Assembly: GCA_044225565.1 (NCBI GenBank)
Contig: JBGAIL010000152.1
Coordinates: 1 to 12,830, forward strand
Length of the DNA stretch: 12,830 nucleotides
Source of the DNA: CAVXAE01 sp044225565
GTDB taxonomy: Bacteria; Pseudomonadota; Gammaproteobacteria; Steroidobacterales; Steroidobacteraceae
Direction: 5' to 3'
Positions 8,274-12,830 of this stretch are shown piece by piece. Position numbers and translations under genes: made by a program. Under the pieces are notes generated by a model. That model saw only the letters and a list, made by a program, of their open reading frames with translations. It made no database searches and was not told the origin of the DNA. How positions within the stretch are numbered: position 1 is the stretch's first letter; every line of letters begins with the position of its first letter.

Positions 8274-8313
8274 GATTTATTTCTGGACAATAGCTTTTAC
8301 AATGGGAAATAAT
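8274..8313 (+). promoter_or_regulatory. 40-bp promoter/operator element, copy 2, upstream of the Rieske oxygenase operon
   Basis: The element matches 1216-1255 at 35 of 40 positions. It contains TGGACA (8284-8289), an 18-nt spacer and AATAAT (8308-8313). Differences are confined to the 6th-7th, 19th-20th and 33rd positions. On the other strand CATTGT and TATTGT lie 12 nt apart. It lies in the 134-bp gap between the CoA ligase stop (8250) and the Rieske start (8385), so it would give a leader of about 65 nt. I infer that the same regulator and sigma factor control both halves of the cluster. Confidence 0.75.
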
Positions 8314-8384
8314 CGTCCGGCACTTCGAGCGCCAGAATCGGGCGGCCTGCAGGGTGCGGGCATCCGTCTCACGGCCAGGCTTCC

Positions 8385-9631
8385 ATGACGGTCAAAGGTC
8401 ACACCACGTTGCAAGCACGCGCCTGGCAGGGCGACGACGTATCCCGCGTCCCGCCGTGGGTCTACACCGATCCGGATCTCTACCGGCGCGAGCTCGAGCG
8501 CCTCTTCTACGGGCCTCACTGGTGTTATGTCGCGCTCGAAGCCGAGCTGCCGGGCCCGGGGAACTTCGTTCAAACGCGCATCGGAGAGCGCTCGGTCCTC
8601 GTGGTGCGGGACCGCGACGGCACGGTGAACGTCGTGGAGAACCGCTGCGCGCATCGCGGGGTCAGCTTCTGCCAGCAGCGCAGCGGCACGGTCAAAGAGT
8701 TCACCTGCCCATACCACCAGTGGGTCTACGATCTCAGTGGCGCGCTGAAGGGGCTGCCGTTCCGCCGGGGCCTGCGCGGCCAGGGCGGCATGCCGCCGAT
8801 TTCACCAACGAGGCGCACGGCCTCACGCGCTTGCGCGTCGCGGTGCGTCACGGCGTGATATTCGCCACGTTCGATGCGAACACGCCGGACTTCGAGAGCT
8901 ACCTCGGCCCGAGCGTGCTGCCGTACTTCGACCGGGTGTTCGATGGCCGGCCGCTCACGATCCTCGGCCGGTCCCGCCAGCGCATCCCGGCGAACTGGAA
9001 GCTGATGCAGGAGAACATCAAGGATCCGTACCACCCCGGCCTGCTGCACACCTGGTTCGTCACCTTCGGCCTGTGGCGGGCGGACCAGAGCTCGCGCATG
9101 GTCATGGACGCGGCGGGACGTCACGCCTGCATGATCTCGCAGCGCAACTCGGGCGGCCGCGGCGAAGCGACGCAGGGGGTCGCGAGCTTCCGGGAGAACA
9201 TGAAGCTCGAGGATGCGCGCCTGCTCGACATCGTGCCCGAGCCCTGGTGGAACGGGCCGACCGTGGTGATGCAGACGATCTTCCCCAGCCTCATCGTGCA
9301 GCAGCAGGTCAATTCCCTCTCGATGCGGCACATCCAGCCGCGCGGGCCCGGGTCCTTCGATTTCGTCTGGACGCACTTCGGCTTCGCGGACGACGACGCG
9401 GCGATGACGCAGCGCCGCCTGCGCCAGGCGAACCTGTTCGGGCCTGCCGGCTACGTCTCGGCCGACGACGGCGAGGTCATCGAATGCTCCCAGCAGGGGC
9501 TCGCGCAGGACGAGTCGCGCAGCACGGTTTGCGAGCTCGACGGCCGCGACGTGCGCGACACCGAGCACATGCTCACCGAGACGCTGATCCGCGGCATGTA
9601 TCGCTACTACCGCCGCGTGATGGAGCTGTAG
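8385..9631 (+). pseudogene. Rieske non-heme iron oxygenase large subunit, salicylate 5-hydroxylase-like (NagG type), one frameshift
   Basis: With one missing base restored the product is about 415 residues, normal for an oxygenase alpha subunit. The Rieske [2Fe-2S] motif is C88-x-H90-x17-C108-x2-H111 (CAHRG and CPYHQW). The mononuclear iron site is in KDPYHPGLLHTWFVTFG (H217, H222), with the third ligand Asp at about 361-362 in FGPAGYVSADDGEVIE. The ENIKDPYH...LLH and FGPAGYVS.DDGE segments resemble salicylate 5-hydroxylase and anthranilate dioxygenase large subunits. The gentisate enzymes downstream favour the former. The break is near 8795, in GGMP/DFTNEAHG, where one base seems lost; otherwise the reading ends at 8858. 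ATG 8385 has only a weak ribosome site. The gene needs the small subunit, the ferredoxin at 11134 and a reductase that is not in the window. Confidence 0.9.
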
Positions 9632-10103
9632 ATGACCGACTGCGCGCTGCGGTTCGAGATCCTCGATCTCTATGCGGCCTATGCGGCCTGCCTGGACGAG
9701 CGCCGCTACCATGAGTGGCCGGCGTTCTTCACGGAGGCCTGCGTCTATCAGCTGGTGCCGCGCGAGAACCACGATGCGGGGCTGCCGCTCGCCACGCTGT
9801 CGTTCGAGAGTCGCGCCATGCTGAGGGACCGGGTGAAAGGGGTGAGCGAGACGCTCTTCCATGCCCCCTACTACCAGAGGCACGTGATCGGGCCGGTGCG
9901 CATCCTGTCGGACGAGGGCGGAGAGTTGCGTACGGAGGCGAACTACGTTGCTGCGCACCCGGCGCGATGAGACTTCCGAGGTGTTCAACACCGGGCGGTA
10001 CCTCGACCGCATCGTGCGCACGCCCGAGGGGCTGCGCTTCGCGGAGAAGCGCTGCGTCTTCGACAGCGAGATGATCTCCAATTCCATCATCTATCCCATC
10101 TGA
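9632..10103 (+). pseudogene. Rieske oxygenase small (beta) subunit, salicylate 5-hydroxylase-like (NagH type), one frameshift
   Basis: The ATG follows the large-subunit TAG (9629-9631) with no gap, so the two are probably translated together. The N-terminal half has the cystatin/NTF2-like beta-subunit features LYAAYAACLDERRYHEWPAFF and CVYQLVPRENHDAG, then AMLRDRVKGV and PYYQRHVIGPVRI. A one-base gain near 9952 sends the given frame to a stop at 9968-9970. In the next frame the protein continues as LRTRRDETSEVFNTGRYLD, RFAEKRCVFDSEMI and NSIIYPI, ending at TGA 10101-10103. The restored length is about 156 residues, as expected for the family. The beta subunit is structural and helps shape the hexamer; it carries no cofactor. 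Confidence 0.88.
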
Positions 10104-10107
10104 TGCC

Positions 10108-11137
10108 ATGAGCGTCGAAGCGCAGCGAACGGAGTTCTACAAAGCCTGGGGCCGAAGCATCTCGCCGCTGTGGGAGGTGTTGCGGGCCGGTGCCGCCTGC
10201 CCGTCCCGCCACGCCGGCCGTCGCGGCCCGCTGGCGATACGACGACGTGCGCGTTCCTGCGGCGCTCCGGCGAATTGATCAGCGCCGAGGAAGCCGAGCG
10301 TCGCGTCCTGATCCTCGAGAATCCCGCCATGCCCGGGCGTTCGAGCATTACCCACACGCTGTACGCGGGATTGCAGTTGCTGCTGCGGGAGACGGCGCGC
10401 TGTCACCGGCACACGCAGTCGGCGTTGCGCTTCATCATGGAAGGCGAGGGTGCCTTCACCGCCGTCGATGGCGAGAAGGCGTTCATGAGCCGCGGCGACC
10501 TGATCCTCACGCCGAGCTGGCGCTGGCACGATCACGGCAACCCCGGGTCGCAGCAGGTCGTCTGGCTGGACGGGCTCGACATCCCGCTGGTCGCCGCGCT
10601 CGATGCCGGTTTCGCGGAGCATCTGCCGGGCCAGAGGCTGCACCCCGAGTCGAGGCCGCCAGGGGGATGCACTCGCGCGTCACGGATCGAACCTGCGCCC
10701 CGTGCGCAGGCTGGAGATCCGGCGGGGAAGCGGGCTCGCTGTTCGTGTATCCCTATGCCCACTGGCGGGAAAGCCTCGAAGTCGCCCGCCGCGACGGGCA
10801 ATGGAGCGAGCACGAAGGCCTGCGCATGGAGTTCATCGATCCGCTGAGCGGATCGAGCGTGATGCGCACGATGTCCGCATTCGCGCAGCTGCTGCCGCAA
10901 GGGTTCGCGACGAAACCGATCCGCTCGACGGACGGCTCGGTGCACGTCGTCGTGGAAGGCGAAGGCGAGGTGGCGGTGGGCGATCAGGCGTTCGCGCTGC
11001 GTCCGGGCGACATCTTCGTCGTACCCAGCTGGCACGCGAAGCGTTTCGTGGCCGCGAGCGACCTGGTGCTCTTCAGCTTCTCGGACCGTGCCACGCAGGA
11101 GAAGCTCGGGCTGTGGCGCGAGGAGCTGCTCTCGTGA
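10108..11137 (+). pseudogene. Gentisate 1,2-dioxygenase-type bicupin ring-cleavage dioxygenase, frame broken
   Basis: It starts at ATG 10108, four bases after the beta-subunit stop, with MSVEAQRTEFYKAWGRSISP. The first cupin carries HRHTQSALRFIMEGEGAFTA, the GDLILTPSWRWHDHGNP strand and VVWLDGLDIP. The two histidines of HRH and the first histidine of WHDH are separated by 41 residues, the same spacing as the iron ligands of salicylate/gentisate dioxygenases (His119, His121, His160). A second cupin without that triad lies at about 10930-11050. The reading changes frame, +1 each time or equivalent, near 10185, 10245, 10662 and 10730. Joined, it is about 342 residues, normal for the family. It should cleave gentisate to maleylpyruvate. 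Its relatives 1-hydroxy-2-naphthoate dioxygenase and salicylate 1,2-dioxygenase cannot be ruled out from sequence alone. Confidence 0.88.
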
Positions 11138-11448
11138 AGCAATGGGTGCGCGCGCTGCCCGAAGCGGAAGTGAAGGAGAGCTGGCCGGTGAGCTGCGCGA
11201 TGGGCGAGCTCGAGATCGCCTTGTACCGTGTGGGCCCCGAGATCTTCGCGACCGACGTGCTCTGCACCCACGGCTATGCCCGCCTGTGCGATGGCTATCA
11301 GCAGGGCTACATCATAGAGTGTCCTCTGCACCAGGGCCGGTTCGACGTGCGTTCCGGCGCCTGCGTGGCGGAACCCGCGACGGAGGACGTCAAGGCGTAC
11401 GCCACGCGGGTCGTGGATGGCTATGTGGAAATAGAGGTGGATCAGTGA
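11134..11448 (+). CDS. Rieske-type [2Fe-2S] ferredoxin of the oxygenase system
   Basis: The 104-residue protein starts at GTG 11134, which overlaps the dioxygenase TGA (GTGA), so translation is probably coupled. The iron-sulfur ligands are C44-x-H46 (CTHG) and C63-x2-H66 (CPLHQG), separated by 16 residues. The size and layout are those of NagAb/BphF-type ferredoxins. It should carry electrons from a reductase to the large subunit encoded at 8385. No ferredoxin reductase gene is in the window, so one must lie elsewhere or be shared with another oxygenase. The frame is intact. Confidence 0.93.
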   Translation: MKQWVRALPEAEVKESWPVSCAMGELEIALYRVGPEIFATDVLCTHGYARLCDGYQQGYIIECPLHQGRFDVRSGACVAEPATEDVKAYATRVVDGYVEIEVDQ

Positions 11449-12137
11449 GCAGACATGCCTTCGGGATCGGCGAAACCCCGGCCGTGCCGGTGCTCGGCTC
11501 GGACGAGACGTATCCGGTGCGCCGCATCTTCTGCGTCGGGCGCAACTACGAGGCGCATGCGAAGGAGATGGGCGTGAGCACTCGCGAGCCGCCGTTCTTC
11601 TTCACCAAGTTTCCTTCGAGCCTCGTTCCATCCGGCGCGCGCCTGCGCTATCCGCCGGGAACGAAGGACTACCATTACGAAGGCGAGCTCGTCGTGGCGA
11701 TCGGCGGAACGGGATTCGAAGTGCCCGGCGCCGAGGCCAATCGTCTCGTCTTCGGCTACGCGACCGGCCTCGACATGACGCGGCGCGATCTGCAGTTCGC
11801 CGCGCGCGACAAGGGCCGCCCATGGGATACGGGCAAGAACTTCGAGCAGAGCGCGCCGGTCACCGCAATCCGGCCGTTCGCCCAGGGTGGCGCGCTCGAG
11901 CGGGGGCGCATCGAGCTCGCGGTGAACGGCAAGGTGCGTCAGAGTGCGGACATCGCGGACATGATCTGGAGCGTGCCCGAGATCATCGGGCACCTGAGCC
12001 TGCTCTACACGCTGGCGCCGGGAGACCTCATTTATACCGGCACGCCCGCGGGCGTCGGGGCGGTGGTGGCCGGGGATGCCGTGCAGGTGCGCATCGAGGG
12101 GCTGCCCACCCTGGATGTCGCGATCGACGGGCGATAG
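11445..12137 (+). CDS. Fumarylacetoacetate hydrolase family protein, probable fumarylpyruvate (or maleylpyruvate) hydrolase
   Basis: This is a 230-residue protein starting at GTG 11445 and overlapping the ferredoxin TGA in a second GTGA junction. Family features run in order: IFCVGRNYEAHAKEMG (substrate/metal region), PPFFFTKFPSSLV, YHYEGELVVAIGG with metal ligands E79 and E81, and GLDMTRRDLQ with metal ligand D110. Then come GRPWDTGKNFEQSAP and the C-terminal GDLIYTGTPAGVG. The arrangement matches small NagK-type fumarylpyruvate hydrolases, which split the gentisate ring-cleavage product into pyruvate and fumarate. No maleylpyruvate isomerase is present here, so either that gene lies elsewhere or this enzyme acts on maleylpyruvate directly. 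It is the last gene of the operon. The frame is intact. Confidence 0.9.
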   Translation: MSRHAFGIGETPAVPVLGSDETYPVRRIFCVGRNYEAHAKEMGVSTREPPFFFTKFPSSLVPSGARLRYPPGTKDYHYEGELVVAIGGTGFEVPGAEANRLVFGYATGLDMTRRDLQFAARDKGRPWDTGKNFEQSAPVTAIRPFAQGGALERGRIELAVNGKVRQSADIADMIWSVPEIIGHLSLLYTLAPGDLIYTGTPAGVGAVVAGDAVQVRIEGLPTLDVAIDGR

Positions 12138-12162
12138 CAGGTTCAGGCCGGTGCGCGGGTCT

Positions 12163-12830
12163 TCATTCCACGAACCGCACCACGTTGCCGCATGCGTCGT
12201 GCGGAGCCACCGCCAGCGCTGCATCGTGCTCGACGAAATCCACTCCTCGTTCCACGAACAGGCGGCGCAATGCTTCGAGCGAGGCGACCTGCACCTCGAA
12301 GCCCACGTAGCGGCCGGCACCCGCATCTTTCGGGAGCCAGCGCTCCGGAAGCGCGTGTGCGAGCGCACTGGCGCTGCCGACATGCAGCTCGCACTTGCCG
12401 GGAGCCACGGCATACACCTCACGCTCGCGACGCGAGGCATGGCCGAACACCCGCTCGAAGTATCTCGCGACGCTCTCCGGCCGGGCCGCGATGGCGAACA
12501 CCTTGGTGAGATGCATGGCGCCGTTCTCGTGCCGCAGCCAGCCTTCGCGCAGGTAGTAGTGCAACGTCCGGTACGTGCAGAAGTTGAACTGCAGCGGCTC
12601 GCCGATGGGCAGCGTGACGCTGAACGCCGGCCTCAGCACTTCCCCATCCGGCAGGCGCCACTCCCGCTCGATGTCGAGCGGCTTCGCGAACGGGAAGCCG
12701 TCCCGGGCGAGCGCTTCGAAGGAAGCGAGCGCGTCCGGCCCGGAGAGCACCATCGAGCGCACCCCCGGCTCGCCGGAGAGCAGCCGGCCCATCGGATTGC
12801 CGGCGGCGCGCGCGGCATCGACCACGCCCA
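12163..12830 (-). CDS. VOC / glyoxalase-like protein (5' end outside the window)
   Basis: The minus-strand frame runs from the right edge to its stop at 12163-12165, giving at least 222 residues. It is convergent with the FAH gene, with a 25-bp gap and no obvious terminator hairpin. The C-terminal half looks like a second vicinal-oxygen-chelate module: GAMHLTKVFAIAARPESVARYFERVFG, then a YAVAPGKCELHV strand, ending in YVGFEVQVASLEALRRLFVERGVDF and ACGNVVRFVE. The N-terminal part has FAKPLDIEREWRLPDGE and FSVTLPIGEPLQFNFCTY. A GTG at 12825 could be a start, but a first betaalphabetabetabeta unit is missing upstream, so the true start is probably off the edge. The function is unknown; the family includes extradiol dioxygenases, glyoxalases and isomerases. 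Confidence 0.7.
   Translation of the reverse strand, partial: GVVDAARAAGNPMGRLLSGEPGVRSMVLSGPDALASFEALARDGFPFAKPLDIEREWRLPDGEVLRPAFSVTLPIGEPLQFNFCTYRTLHYYLREGWLRHENGAMHLTKVFAIAARPESVARYFERVFGHASRREREVYAVAPGKCELHVGSASALAHALPERWLPKDAGAGRYVGFEVQVASLEALRRLFVERGVDFVEHDAALAVAPHDACGNVVRFVE

Noticed and set aside
8726..10090. Long minus-strand open frame opposite the Rieske subunits
   Set aside because: No family motif, Arg/Val/Leu-rich; the plus strand holds the iron ligands of a real oxygenase.
12816..12825. GTG 12825 as the true start of the minus-strand VOC gene
   Set aside because: The frame stays open to the window edge and the first VOC half-module would be missing, so the gene is better treated as 5'-partial.

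Overview
The window comes from a GC-rich bacterium, probably a Pseudomonadota member. The evidence is an outer-membrane TonB-dependent receptor of the 'EEIVVTAQKR' type, a Tat-exported amidase, multi-component Rieske oxygenases, and short AT-rich promoter islands in an otherwise GC-rich sequence. A gammaproteobacterium or sphingomonad-like lineage fits, but I cannot place it more closely. I see no rRNA, tRNA, transposase, integrase or CRISPR array.

Layout, left to right: the last 35 codons of a histone-deacetylase/acetylpolyamine-amidohydrolase family gene (1-108); a promoter region with an AT-rich 12-bp tandem repeat; a complete crotonase-family gene (357-1154); a promoter region; then a long same-strand block. 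The first half of the block (1433-8250) holds the TonB receptor, a periplasmic amidase, an MDR-family oxidoreductase and an acyl/aryl-CoA ligase. A second promoter region (8251-8384) leads into a Rieske oxygenase large subunit, its small subunit, a gentisate 1,2-dioxygenase-type bicupin, a Rieske ferredoxin and a fumarylacetoacetate-hydrolase-family enzyme (8385-12137). A partial VOC/glyoxalase-like gene converges from the right edge on the minus strand.

How it works together (inference from families): the second half reads as a salicylate-to-gentisate lower pathway. The Rieske pair plus ferredoxin would 5-hydroxylate a salicylate-like acid, the bicupin would cleave the gentisate ring, and the FAH enzyme would hydrolyse the resulting pyruvate adduct. 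The first half looks like uptake and upper-pathway processing: outer-membrane import, amide hydrolysis, redox, CoA activation and enoyl-CoA hydration. A ferredoxin reductase, a maleylpyruvate isomerase and a regulator are not in the window.

Two features stand out. A 40-bp element, 35/40 identical between its two copies, sits upstream of both halves (1216-1255 and 8274-8313). It contains a sigma70-like TGGACA-N18-AATAAT promoter plus a conserved spacer, so the two halves are probably one co-regulated unit. Also, all six consecutive genes from 3688 to 11137 are broken, by about 18 apparent single-base indels and one in-frame stop, yet their catalytic motifs remain intact on switching frame. The genes on either side are clean. 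This looks more like a low-accuracy stretch of assembly than real decay, but only reads can decide.
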